DNA of 64,000 nucleotides from Chelonoidis abingdonii (lineage: Eukaryota; Chordata; Testudines; Testudinidae). A program made the position numbers and the translations under genes. The notes beneath the pieces were generated by a model. That model had not been told where the DNA came from. It searched no databases and worked only from the letters and a program-made list of their open reading frames with translations. Shown here one piece after another: positions 46,461 through 58,318 of the stretch (position 1 is the stretch's first letter; the number at the start of each line of letters is the position of its first letter). The stretch covers positions 49,080,834 to 49,144,833 of the forward strand of contig NC_133771.1 in assembly GCF_003597395.2 (NCBI RefSeq), given 5' to 3'.

Positions 46461-46611
46461 AGGCGGCCTCTCTGGAGCCCAGAGGCAAGGAGCAGCAGCA
46501 GCCTTGTGCTCTGCTGTTTAAAAAAAAAAATTAGGGGCACCACTTTTTGGCACTCCCAATCACTTGGCGCCCTAGGCAGCTGCCTAGTCCGCCTACTGGT
46601 GCACCGCCCTG

Positions 46612-49600
46612 TGTGTGAACAAAAACTGATTCGCACTCCTACCTAAAAATGTTAAGGACAGACCTGCCACTAGCAATCTGATAGCAGCAGACCCTGTGCC
46701 TGCCACAGAATAGAGTGAATGTGCAGTTGCCCCAGCTCCATGTGGGTGGTCACAAAAAGAGGTAGGTCTTCATTAAGCTTGGTTGAAACTTTTAGGTTTA
46801 AAGTGAGCATGCATCACCCATAATTTTACTGAATTTGGAAGAGAAAAAAGCAAAATAAGGGCACTAGTCCACATTACAGATTATTTCACATGCAACATTT
46901 CACATTTCAGTCATCTGTGCTGTAGCCATGACTTACTTACAAGTATTCTTTTCAACTTCAATGAACAAAAAAGTGGCTGGCTGACACATCAAAAAACAAC
47001 ATTTAATTATTGGTCAAGACTTACTACAGAAATTTTCTTCCCACAATGACAATTTGCAGATAGTTAAGAAAATATGGAATTTTACTAGAAATGTTTTTTG
47101 TAAAATTAATTATAGCTTTCATTACTCCCAAAGTATAATACGTACATGAAAACTAACGCTGTGTGACAAGCTTAAAACCTGGATCAATAGAACTGCAACA
47201 TAATATTAAAAAAAAAAAGTCATGATCAAATGTCGGTGAGAAGTCAGAAAAAAAGGCTTAATGCCAACTGGCTCTTAAGCACTAAGTAAAGATGGGTCTG
47301 AAAATAGCAAATGAACAGAGATTGGTTTTCAATGAGAAACCATATAACTGGCTCTTCCAATGTCAAACATCAAAGAAAAATCTAAGCCGTTAAAATACAT
47401 GTATACAAAAATCTCTGATATTAAAAGTAATGACTTGGAAAGGATAGACTGACAGATTATTTTTGATACCATTCAGCAAAGGCTAACAAACCCACAGACT
47501 CCTCTAGTCTACAACAGAGGAAGTTTGTGTTCAGGCTCCAACGTTTGAAGAGTCACAGAATGCCTGCATTTTTAAATCCAGTTTATTCTGGCAAGTCACA
47601 CAGTTTGTTGGATTTGTCCCCACTTCAAGATGATATTGTGCCAGGTAATGCTGGTAATTAGTTATTAAAGACTGAAGGGGATGCAGCCTTACCACAGCAT
47701 TTGAGATCCTGGATGATATGCATGAATGCTTGGGAAAAACAATATACAGTATAGGATGGGCATGTTATGTAACCTGTCACAGTTGCCAGTTCAAGATTCT
47801 GGCTGCAACAAGCAAATTTGAGGTCTCCCTGGAAACCATGATTCAGCCAGTGTATGAAAAGCCCATGCTCTTATTTCTCTCTTTATCAAGGAATTTGATA
47901 TTTCACAGTGTTTTCCCTTCATGGACTGATCCAAGGAAAACAAAACAGCTAATCAATAGGACTAAATCCGACACTCGGCATAGATCCAAGTTAACTAACG
48001 TCTCCTGATATGATTCCAAGTAACAAATGTTTGAAGTGACTCCTTCTACTAAAATCTAAAAAGTTCTAAGTTTCAGCTTTGTTTCTAGTAAATATAAATG
48101 TGGAAAGTTAAACTACTGTTCCACATAATCACTTGCATTAGAATAAGAGACCACTTTGTCTACACTCATTAGTGTTGGGCTTGGATCGGGCCCTTAGTAT
48201 TTATTAGTAGATGTAAGAAGGAAAGATGATGATTCAGGGAGGTTTTAGACAAGCCTGGCAAAAGCATCAGGTTTGAGTAGCTGAGCATAAAATGTACGAA
48301 TTGTTTACTTTGATGATGATACTGAAACTGTGTACTTGCCTCCAAGCAAAAATACAAAAAAACAAACAAACAAACGTTACTCACCCCAGCCAAACGGATG
48401 AATGGGATTTTGCAATGTTGGTTTAAACAAGAGGGTACTACAAAGCCTAAGTTTTTATTTCTGTGTCTTATCCTTATTGAAAAACAATGATCGACTGATC
48501 AAAAGGGCTTGTGATGCTTGGGGGAGTGGAAATGGTAGTAATCCTTCTTTAAGAATTTAGGAACTTAATGAATCAGTGAAATCAATGAAAGGACTCCCAT
48601 TGGATTAGGCCCTTAAACTTTCTTACAAAGTTTTCCTTTGGGGGGGGCGGGGAAGAGGGAAGTGGAGAAGTGGACAGGGGAGTTGAAAACAAGGAAATTA
48701 GCACATTCATGCTCACAGGAGAAAACATGTTTACAGCAAGAACAGTGCATTCATTGTTTTAAATACATCCAAAATGTGGAGCTTTGAGATACTTTGGCAG
48801 TTTCTGATTCAGTACAATCCAAGACTAAGATGATTTAAAGACTGAGTTGATTTCCAAGCCCCTACAGAAAGGCTAGTTCTTTCAACCAATATTTGAGCTC
48901 ACTTTCTCAAAATATATGATGTAGGATGCATGATTTTTATCCAAAGAGAATTATTTGTATTGATTTTCTAAAATATTACTCTTCCCAGATTCCCCAAAAT
49001 ATAGCTGTTTCCTTTAGCCCATCAAACAACAATTGGTCTATAACTAGCAAATGTAGCTTACAATTAATATCGGGAAGGATCTACAGATTCAGAAGTTAAA
49101 AAAGAGGGTCATTGCCCTTCAGTACACAATCAATATTTTGGTACTCTAGTTTCAAGAAAGGCCTGCATACTTTGCTTTGCTTTGACAAAGATCTCTTTTA
49201 GACAAAGTGTTAAGCAAACTATCGTGCAAGTTGGTAACATACCATACACACCCCATCACAGATGCAGTAGCAGTAATTGCAAATGCACCTGCTGACATAG
49301 TAGCCACACCAACATTCCCTCACTTGGCAGGAAAGAGGAGCCTACTGTAGCAGACAGTAGCAGGATTGCCAACTCTCATGATTATATCACAACTCTGGCA
49401 ACTTGGGTTTTTGTTTTTTTTAAACCTATTTCAAGACAATCTGATGAAAGACAGCTAGTTCACAAATTCTCCCTTAATTAAAACAGTCACCATCTCCTAT
49501 TACTGTCAAAGGGACTGAACTGAAGCCAGCACAATGGTCATCGTTTCCCTATAGTCTATCTGCATGTAGAAGTGAGGCTTCCCTTAATAAAGTTGGCTAC

Positions 49601-50004
49601 CACATCATGCTGGTTTTGGTGAGGTTGTAGTCATGCCAGCAGACCAAATGGCTGCCATAGTATGGTTCAGGAGGCCAGGTAGGATAAAGGGACTATAAGA
49701 AGAAACTGAGAAAGGTGAATGGAGAGGTGCAAGAAGCAGATTTAGGGGCTGCGTGGAATGGGATGCAGAGGGAGGTAGAGTAGGGGGGTGGTGAGTGCTG
49801 CCCAGTCTCAAGCGGAGTCATTTGGGGTGGGAAGTCAGAAAGGATGCTACTGGGAAAAGGCTAAACCATGCCCATGGTTTTTTTTACTTTGACATTATTT
49901 CTTATGAATGACAGGTATCCGTTTAAAGTTCTTTAATATGTATATTTGTAACGTTCCAACCCTGAGAAATAATAGGAGTTCTATGTGTGGCTGTGAATTA
50001 TGAT
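46612..50004. other. 3.4 kb without a recognised gene
   Basis: AT-rich. The frame 47718-48008 is a chance frame. A fragment of the ancient 'actcccattgg...aggccctt' repeat is at about 48585-48615. Nothing else is identifiable. Confidence 0.45.
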
Positions 50005-50452
50005 TAAGGCTATGTTTGTGTTATGGAGATCACAGAAGTCACAGAACCCGTGACTTCCAGCCACCAAGCGCTGAAGTCATGAAAATCTCTGGGAGCTGCA
50101 GGGTTCCACCCACAGTGGCCAGGAGCTGCAGGGTACCGCCACTGCTGGAAGCTCCCGGCTGCCTTAAGGGAACGGGGCTCCAAGCCAAGCAGATCCTGGC
50201 CACTGTGGGATGGGGGGAGAACCTGGAGCTCTGAGCCCCCACAGGTGGTGGGGGTTCTGGAGCTGCTAGCAGGGGCCCCCACAGCTGCCCATCAGCAACA
50301 GGTGGTATGGGGACTCTGCAGGTCCCCATTTTGTCACATATTTTTTGACTAAAAGTCACAGACAGGTCACAGGCTTCCCTGAATTTTTCTTTATTGTCCG
50401 CGATCTGTCACTGACTTTTATTAAAAATGTCCATGACAAAATCTTAGGCTTA
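50005..50452. mobile_element. hAT-type MITE, 448 bp
   Basis: Ends TAAGGCTATGTTT and AAATCTTAGGCTTA are inverted repeats. The flanks attatgat (49997-50004) and atcacgat (50453-50460) match 6 of 8, both differences being C/T. The GC-rich core repeats 'ggagctgcagggt' units. Overlapping frames on both strands are not genes. Confidence 0.85.
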
Positions 50453-50588
50453 ATCACGATGCATTTACTTAAGTCAGTGGTTCTCAACTATTTACCATCC
50501 AGCCCTTCTTTTAATCAAAGGAAATAAACAAGGAGGGGTGAGATTCAAGACAGTAAGCAGAACTGCCATCTACTCCCTACATCGCAAG

Positions 50589-50802
50589 CATGGGAGGTCC
50601 TAGACATTTCGCCACCCCAAGCACAGCGGCATGCCGCGAGGGGCGCTCTGCCGGTCGCCGGGAGGGTGGCAGGCGGCTCCGGTAGACCTCCCGAAGGTGT
50701 GCCTGCAGAGGGTCCACCGAAGCCGTGGGACCAGCAGAGCGCTCCCAGCAGCATGCCGCCACAAGCACGCGCTTGGCCTGCTGGGGCCTGGAGCCGACCC
50801 TG
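50589..50802. mobile_element. GC-rich hAT-like MITE, 214 bp
   Basis: Begins CATGGGAGGTCCTAGAC and ends GCCTGGAGCCGACCCTG. Target duplications atcgcaag (50581-50588) and atcacaag (50803-50810) match 7 of 8. GC-rich and non-coding; the ends resemble those of 57195-57549. Confidence 0.85.
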
Positions 50803-51260
50803 ATCACAAGGACAAGGAAGGGGTAAGGGAAGCTTCCATCTGAGCAGCCAGGGAGAGGTGCCATTTTAGATTTATTTTTCATCCTGATATTGTCTCACAC
50901 ACATTGCAGAAGAGTAGAGGTAAGTCAAAAAAACATGATTTGATGGGCTTTCACATCTCATGATTTTGAGGGGAGGGAAAAGTATTTAACATGCTTTTTT
51001 AATCACTGAGGTTGGCAATACTTCAGTAGTGACAAGCACTTGAACAGTACATTTTAAAATCATTTAGTAACACATACACACACACAGAGACACACTGACA
51101 GTTCACTACAATTCTACCACTCTTGGGATTTAGATGGTAACTCATAAATTGTTCATGTGCTCTAACTATCCTATACAAAGAACTAGTTACCTGTATAATT
51201 TTCATGAATCAAATCAAAATTGTTTTGTATAGTGTCAAAGAATTAAGTCATTCTCTGATA
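50803..51260. other. No recognised feature
   Basis: AT-rich, with a short CA run near 51070. Nothing supported. Confidence 0.5.
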
Positions 51261-51360
51261 AAAACAACAAGGAGTCCGGTGGCACCTTAAAGAGTAACAG
51301 ATTTATTTGGGCATAAGCTTTCATGGGTAAAAAAAAAAACCTCACTTCTTCAGATGTATC
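51261..51360. repeat. Abundant turtle dispersed repeat, partial
   Basis: Shows 'gtccggtggcaccttaaaga' and 'atttatttgggcataagctt', a pattern common in turtle genomes and related to the repeat at 23537-23728 in the opposite orientation. It includes a run of ten A. Confidence 0.65.
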
Positions 51361-52399
51361 ATCCTCTCATGCGTAACACCGAAATCCAGAACATACTATA
51401 TGGCCTGCTGTACACTCCACTATTCCTTTGGTAGTGCCACAGGAAATTGAACCTCACATGACTGAAGTTGTTCGTCATTTTTAGCTTTATATTAACACGT
51501 GTTATCTTCTCTATTCATGCCATATGTACTAATCTTTGTATGGTTTACAACACCCTGTAGTTCACAATTAACTCATTTGAGCATGATGGAATTTAGACAT
51601 TTAGCAATTATACCATAATCCAAAGGGATTATTTTATATTTTCATTCTTTTAAGTAAGACAAAAACAAATTAAAATTAACTTTTAGAAAGTATTCTTTGA
51701 AGCTAAACAAAAAGTTAATACCTTAAATGTGTTTAAAAAAGTCAAGTTGTCAGGTCTTCAGCTCTCAGAGTATAACAACAGGAACAACTCTATTACTAGA
51801 GGTACAGAATCACTGCCCTCTAGAGAGAATAAATATATCTGAAGCCAATCTGCTATGTTATAAATGAAATAAAAAGCAAAATTAATACTCCTATTATGAA
51901 AGAGTACCTTCTTAAAACATACCTGTTTTGTTGGCAGATTTGCCTATTTACTGTCTAATAGAAGAATAGTTGCTATTTTAAATATCCTAGTTTATAAAAG
52001 TTGTAATCCAGCTACCAGTACTCAACACCCAATGACTTATGATCATCCTATTCAGTAAAGAAATATTTCTAGTAATTCACAGTCTTGCTATAATATCCTT
52101 TAATATTAGCTAAGACCAAACAAATATCAAATATGCCTACATAAAAAGTGAAAATCCTTTCACAACACACATCAAAGAAAAATTACAAATAAAATAGTAC
52201 TTAAAACACATCAATCTTCCTTGGAAAAAGAGCATAACATCTATATCACAAAAGACGTGAATATTTCATTGTTGAAATGACTGGCACTATCTTCAAGGAT
52301 AATTAAGAAGGTTTTCAAACAGCAATAAAAATATACACAACTGAATTATCTATTTCTGGGTCTATTCATTTCCAGAGTACTAGAGTTATCTCCCCCCAC
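51361..52399. other. No recognised feature
   Basis: AT-rich unannotated stretch. Confidence 0.5.
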
Positions 52400-54077
52400 C
52401 TTACCATGAATTTTAAAAATCAGAAGAGATGTTTCAAGATAGTAATAGTAATGGAGGATTTGATCATTAGATATACAGATAGCTGGGTTTGTGATGGCAG
52501 GGAGAATCCATATGGTGAATTGCCTGCCAGGTATGAAGGTTATGGATCTCTCAAAATATCTAGACTGACTTATGCGCATTGCTGGGAAGGAGCTAGTGGT
52601 CATGGTAAAAGGAGGTACCAGTGACACAGGAAAAGTAGGGGAGAGGTCCTGGAGGCCAATTTTAGGCTGGTAGGTAAGAGATTAAAGTTCAGGACCTCCA
52701 TGGTAGCATTCTCTGAAATGCTTCCAGTTCCACAAGCAGAGCAAGTTACATAGGCAGAACTGAGAATTTCGATGCGTGGATGAGATGATGGTCTAGGGAG
52801 GAGGGTTTTAACTTTATTAGGAACTGTGGAAACTTTTGTGAAAGGAGGAGACTATATAAAGGAAGGATGGGCTCCACCTAAACCAAAATATGACCAGATT
52901 TCAGGCATGTAAAATTAAATAGGTTGTAGGGGAGTTTTTAAACCAAGGGCAGGTGTGGAAGAGCATATAGTTTGTACAGAGATATCTCAAGGGGGGGAAT
53001 CTATTAAACAAGATTCTGTATCTTATTAAAGAGGAGAGATAGAAATTGATAAAGTACAAGTAGAAACTGAAGAGAAATAGTCAAATGAAAAAGAGTCCCA
53101 TTCAATTACAGGCCAAATTTTATAAGTGCTTGTACAAAAATTCTAGAAGTCTAAATGCGAAGATAGATGAACTTGAGTGCCTGGTATTAAATGAGGATAT
53201 TGATATAACAGGCATCACAGAACCTTGGTGGAATGATGACAACCAATGGGACACTGTAAGACCAGAGTATAAAATATATAGGAATGACAAAATTGGTCGT
53301 GCAAGTGGGGGAGTGGACCTATATGTGAAAGAAAGCATAGAATCAAATATAGCAAACATCTTAAATGAATCTAACTGTATCATAGAATCTCTGTGGATAG
53401 AAATTCCATGCCTGAATAATAAGAGTATAGCAATAGAAATATAATACCAACCACCTGACCATGACGATGATGGTGACTGTGAAATGCTCAGGGAGATTAG
53501 AAAGGCTACAAAAATAGAAAACTCAATAATAATGGGGGATTTAACAACTATTCTCATAAATGTCACCTGAGGATGGGATGCAGAAATAAAGTTTCTAGAC
53601 ACCATCATTGACCGTTCTCGGAGCAGCTACTGCTACAACCCATAAGGGGAGAAGCAATTCTTGATTTAGTCCTAAATACAGCATAGGATCTAGTCCAAAA
53701 GGTGAAAATAGCTGAACTGCTTGGTATCAGATCCTACTGAGAAAAATAGAAAGAATCATGAACTCTAGCAAGTCAAGTGTAAAAGTACATTTAGACAGGC
53801 CAAAAAGGAATTTGAAGATTAACTACCAAAAGAAATAAAAACTAACAGCAAAAAATGTTTAAGTACATTAGAAGCTTGCCAAACAATCAGTGAGGCCACG
53901 TGATGATTTAGGTGCTAAAGAGTTCTGACAAAACGCAGATATGAAGTTGCAGAACTACTAACTGTGGTGTAACCTATCACTTAAATCAGCCTGTGTACCA
54001 GCTGACTGGAGAATAGTTAACATGATGTCAATTTTTTAAAAAGGCTCCAAGGGTGATCCTGGCAATTACAGGTCAGT

Positions 54078-54356
54078 AAGGGTATGTCTATACTACTCGC
54101 TGAATTGGTGGGTAGTGATCTATCTATTGGGGATTTATTTATCACGTCTAGTGTAAACGCGATAAAATCGATCTCCGTTAGCTCTGCCGTCGATTCTGGA
54201 ACTCCACCGCAGTGAGAGGCGGAAGCGGAATCGACAGGGAAGCTGCATTGGTCGAATCGCCGCTGTCCTCACGGCCAGGGAAATCGACCGAAGATATGCC
54301 GACTTCAGCTACCCTAGTTGCATAGCTGAAGGTGCATATCTTAGGTCGACTCCCTA
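54078..54356. mobile_element. Harbinger-like MITE nested in CR1
   Basis: Inverse orientation to the copy at 33360. Begins GGGTATGTCTATACTAC; contains 'gcgataaaatcgatctccg' and 'gacttcagctaccctagttg'. The right terminal part is missing or replaced by a short repeat at 54357-54400. Younger than the CR1 it interrupts. Confidence 0.8.
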
Positions 54357-54402
54357 AGCCTAACTTCAAGCCTAACTCCTAGCCTAAGCCTAACTTCAAG
54401 CA
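54355..54402 (+). repeat. Short tandem repeat, unit about cctaacttcaag
   Basis: Three to four imperfect copies of 'cctaacttcaag' and 'cctaactcctag' lie at the right edge of the MITE, where its inverted end is expected. Confidence 0.7.
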
Positions 54403-55862
54403 AAGTTACCAGGCAAATTAGTTGAAACTATAGTAAAAACCAAAATTATCAGACACATAGATGAACACGATTTGTTTGGGAAGAGTAAACACAGCTTTTC
54501 TAAAGAGAGATCATGTCTCACCAATCTATCAGAATTTTTTGAGGGAGTCAGCAAACATGTGGACAAGGGTGATCCAATGGCTATTCCACACTTAGACCTT
54601 CAGAAAGCTTTTCACAAGGTCCCTCATCACAGGCTCTTAAGCAAACTAAGTAGTCATAGGATGAGAGGGAAGGTCCTCTCATGAAACATGGTTAAAAGAC
54701 AGGAAACAAAGGGTAGGAATAGTCATTTTTTCAGAATGGAGAGAGGGAAATAGTGGTGTCCCCCCGGTATCTGTACTGGGACCAGTGCTGTTCAACATAT
54801 TCATAAATGATCTGAAAAAAAGGGTAAACAATGAAGTGGCAACATTTGAAGATGATACAAAACTACTCAGATAGTTAAGTCCAAAGCAGACTGCAAGGAG
54901 TTACAAAGGGATCTCCACTAAACTGGCTGACTGGGCAACAAAACGGCAGAGGAAATTCAATATTGATAAATGCAAAGTAATGCACATTGGAAAACATAAT
55001 TCCAACTATATATAGAAAACGATGGAATCTAAATTAGCAATTGCCATTCAGGAAAGAGATCTTGGAGTCATTGTGGACAGTTCTCTGAAAATATCCACTC
55101 AATCTGCACCAGCAGTCAAAAAAGCGCACAGAATGTCAGGAACCATTAATAAATAAAACAATAAATGTAATAACAACAATACATTAATTCCTGGTACACC
55201 CACACCTTAAATACTGCATGCAGTTCTTGTCATCCCATCTCAAAAATGCTATATTAGAATTGAACAAGGTACAGAGAAGAGCAACAAAAACGATTAAGGG
55301 TCAGGATCAGCGTCCATATGAGGAGAGATTAAAAAGACAGACTGACAAGAGACGACAAGAGACGACTGAAGGGGGATATGACAGAGGTCTATAAAAACAT
55401 GACTGGTGTGGAGAAAGTGAACAAGTGTTATTTTTACCTTCACATAAAACAAGAACCAGCAGTCACTCAATGAAATTAATAGGCATCAGGTTTAAAACAA
55501 AGGGAAGTATTTCTTCATACTGCACACAGTCAATCTGTGGAACTCGTTGCCAGAGGATGTTGTGAAGGCCAAAACTATAATTGTATGCAAAAAAGAATTA
55601 GATAAATTCATGGAAAATAGTCCATCAATGGTATTACCCAAGATGATCAGGGATGCAACCTCATGCTCTAGGTGTCCTTAAGCCTCTGACTGCCAGATGC
55701 TGTATCTGGACAACAAGGGATAGATCACTTGATGATCGCCCTGTTCTGTCCATTCCCTTTGAAGCATCTGGCATTGGCCACTGTTGGAAGACAGGATACT
55801 GGGCAAGATGGACCATTGGTCTGACCCAGTATGGCTATTCTTATATTAAGTTCTTATTTAAG

Positions 55863-57194
55863 ATCCATGACTTAAAATAGCTATTTTCTTAAAAGGACCA
55901 TTTTCTTTTCAGCACTGATATTTGAACGGTATTTCATTGTTACTTAGTGGGACATGACACTATTTTCCTACAATCTCCAGTCCACAGCTTCCAACCCTTT
56001 TTATTTTCTGGGCAGGATTTCAGGATGAGGAGAATATTTGTAAACTGATGGGGAGAGTTCCAACTTTTCAAAAGAATCTTACATCTATGTACAGTGCAGC
56101 TTGTATGTACCTACTCTTCTGTGGGAGCAAAAAATGTCTCTTTTCAAAGATTTATCTGCCCACCTAGACATGCTGCAAAAAAAGTCCAGAACTGTACATG
56201 GTTGAAGTTTTGAGGGGTACCCAGACTCTGGTTGTGTGCATAGCACTGGGACTTTTTAAAGGGACTATACGTCATCCAGCTCTCTTGACTCCAGAGGGAA
56301 TTCTGTGTGTCCACAGAATTCATGGCCCCCCCGATTTCTTTGCTTACCTGCAGAAAAATGACTTCTGATGGAGAAGCAGCAAGAGCAGTCATGCACCCAT
56401 TTCCTGGCAGTGCCGAGAGGTTGGTTTGGGCACCCAGAGGAGAGAGAGAGAGAGAGAGAGAGACTGTCTCTCTCACTCACTATTGCAGCATGCTCAGAGT
56501 GGAGGAGCAGGACTTTGGGGTATTTCTGAAGAGGTAGGCATAGGGCAGGCTCTGTTCTGTCTGGCAGAGGAGCATGTAGCAGCCTGCCTACTTAGTGAAT
56601 TCCCCCAGGTATAAAACAGGGGTAAAACTTTTAAGGCTCCTTTACGTTGCCAGAGTGCTGTAAAGGAGCCTTATTGTAAAGGACAGTGTGGCCTTATTAA
56701 AAAAATTTCCTATCAAAATGTGCTCCAGGAACTGTTTGCTACTTACCTACTGGGAGATGTTCAGTAACCAGTATAAATTCTGAGTTTGAGTCCCCTGCCC
56801 TTACTTGCTCTTCAGTTGCTTATGATGTAACACTGAGCATATGGCTGCATATATTTGATAATTAATCATTAGAAGTAAAGAGCCAATACTAGCTACATTA
56901 CTATAAGGCAGAGGGGGTTTGATGATTTCCTCTAATGCTCCCCACTCGTATTCTCTATCCACTGTATTGTAATTTAAATAAATTACCAAAATAATTGAAA
57001 CCAGCTGGATTATATTGCATTATTTTGACAAAAAATGCAGAATTTTGCAGAATTTTAAAATATTGTGTGCAAAATTTTTAATTTTTTGGACCAGAATTTC
57101 CCCAGAACATCTATTGGACAGCTACAGGGCAGAGTGGCACCTTTTTTCTGGCTACAGCCAGGTGCACTGAAATGAAACATGGACAACTCATCAC
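55863..57194. other. No recognised gene; GA microsatellite
   Basis: A (GA)n tract lies at 56439-56462 and gives Arg/Glu and Ser/Leu frames on the two strands. Otherwise nothing is recognised. Confidence 0.5.
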
Positions 57195-57549
57195 CAGGGC
57201 CGGCTCCAGGCACCAGCATTCCAAGCTGGTGCTTGGGGAGGCAATCTGCAAGGGCTGGCAGTCCCTGTTGTTTTGCCTCCAAGCAGTGTGCCAAACTGCC
57301 GCCGCAGGCAGGGGGAGCAGTCCCTGTGCCCTTAGGGCGGCAGGCATGTTTCCACAGTGGCGGCAATTCGGCATCAACTTCCATGTTTAGCTGTCCGGAG
57401 AGGCTTCAGCTAAACATAGAAGCTGCCGCCGAATTGCCGCCGCTGCGGAAACGCACCTGTCGCCTTAAGGGCAGAGGGACTGCCCCCGCCGCCTGTGGCG
57501 GCAATTCAGCGCACTGCTTGGGGCAGCGAAAACTGTAGAGCCAGCCATG
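57195..57549. mobile_element. Foldback MITE with 115-bp arms
   Basis: Begins CAGGGCCGGCTCCAGG and ends CTGTAGAGCCAGCCATG. Flanks ctcatcac (57187-57194) and cttatcat (57550-57557) match 6 of 8. The left arm (about 57286-57399) and right arm (about 57405-57526) are near-complete reverse complements, meeting at 'catgtttagctg' and 'cagctaaacata'. The 355-bp element is GC-rich and non-coding; frames on both strands come from the palindrome. Confidence 0.85.
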
Positions 57550-58318
57550 CTTATCATTATACTGTTTCATCAAAGATAAATCCATGCACACACACAGGTA
57601 CAGGTTGCTATGTATTTATCTGCACCAGTAGCCTGCAGCTTTCTCTAACAGCATTTGCACTAATGCCTGGCCCCAGTTCCAAAAGTCCTCCTCGCAAACA
57701 GAAGATTTTACTTAATTATAGAGGAAAACCCCTCTTTTGAGGAAAGATGCCTTACATATTTAGAGACCAACCCAAAGTAAACAGAGGCCCCCAATTCCTC
57801 TGGGCTGCCTATTTAGCCAAGGTCAAAATACAAAAATGTGCTAACAAAAGATGTGTATATATTTGCAGTAATTTCTCAGGAAATGGAGAGTAGGTGTTTT
57901 CTTAGTATAAGAAGCCTTCCTAGGACACAGCCCTGTGATTCTGAAAATTTGGTGCAGCTGTCCCTTCCCCCCATTAAGGAAATCTGGGTCTTAGCTTCCC
58001 ACTCTCCCAGAAGATGTTGCTAACCTTCATTTCAGAAGGAGAGTCTTGAGTACTCCATAACCATAGGACCCCCTCTTCACAGTAAGTAGATTCACAATAA
58101 AGGTGACAGGCAGCAAAGAGAAACACAACTGCATTCCTCTATCTATTCTTTACAAAGTCACCATGGACTAAAACATAAAACTCTATTGTTTGGTTCTTAT
58201 AAAAGTAAATTAGCAAAAAATTTTCAGATGTTTTTCCTTGCAATAGTCAAAAGCAAGAGGTTCCTTATCCATTCATCTTAAATTATTATACAGGGATCTG
58301 GTTTTCACAGGTTATTAG
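57550..58318. other. No recognised feature
   Basis: AT-rich, no gene supported. Confidence 0.5.

Larger units (their letters stand above)
45481..46611. mobile_element. GC-rich DNA element with minisatellite and exon-like segment
   Basis: Begins 'cgggatcagtgcaagg' and ends 'ggtgcaccgccctg', imperfect inverted repeats. Flanks tgtgcgca (45473-45480) and tgtgtgaa (46612-46619) match 6 of 8, though both lie in TG-rich DNA. The left half (45600-46060) is a G-rich tandem array. The right half (46140-46460) is GC-rich and reads on the minus strand like a first exon ending at a splice donor. Long frames on both strands (45416-46195 minus, 45420-46034 plus) arise from base bias, not selection. Confidence 0.6.
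52400..55862 (+). mobile_element. Nearly full-length CR1 LINE, 3.4 kb, decayed
   Basis: Plus-strand CR1. A 5' non-coding or ORF1-like region spans 52430-53080. An endonuclease fragment (53085-53444) reads NSRSLNAKIDELE, DITGITEPWW and GGVDLYVKESI. RT pieces follow: DLQKAFHKVPHHRL (54472-54684), VLGPVLFNIFINDL near 54775 and FEDDTKLL near 54847, where the usual FADD has Ala to Glu. The 3' end carries the common 'ggtctgacccagtatggc' text and an ATTCTTATATTAAGTTCTTA tail. A Harbinger-like MITE splits it at 54078-54356. Multiple frameshifts; not active. Confidence 0.9.

Noticed and set aside
53120..53608. 162-residue minus-strand frame
   Set aside because: It is antisense to the CR1 endonuclease fragment, which carries recognisable motifs on the plus strand.
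56439..56462. Possible regulatory GAGA cluster
   Set aside because: It is a simple GA microsatellite with no supporting context.
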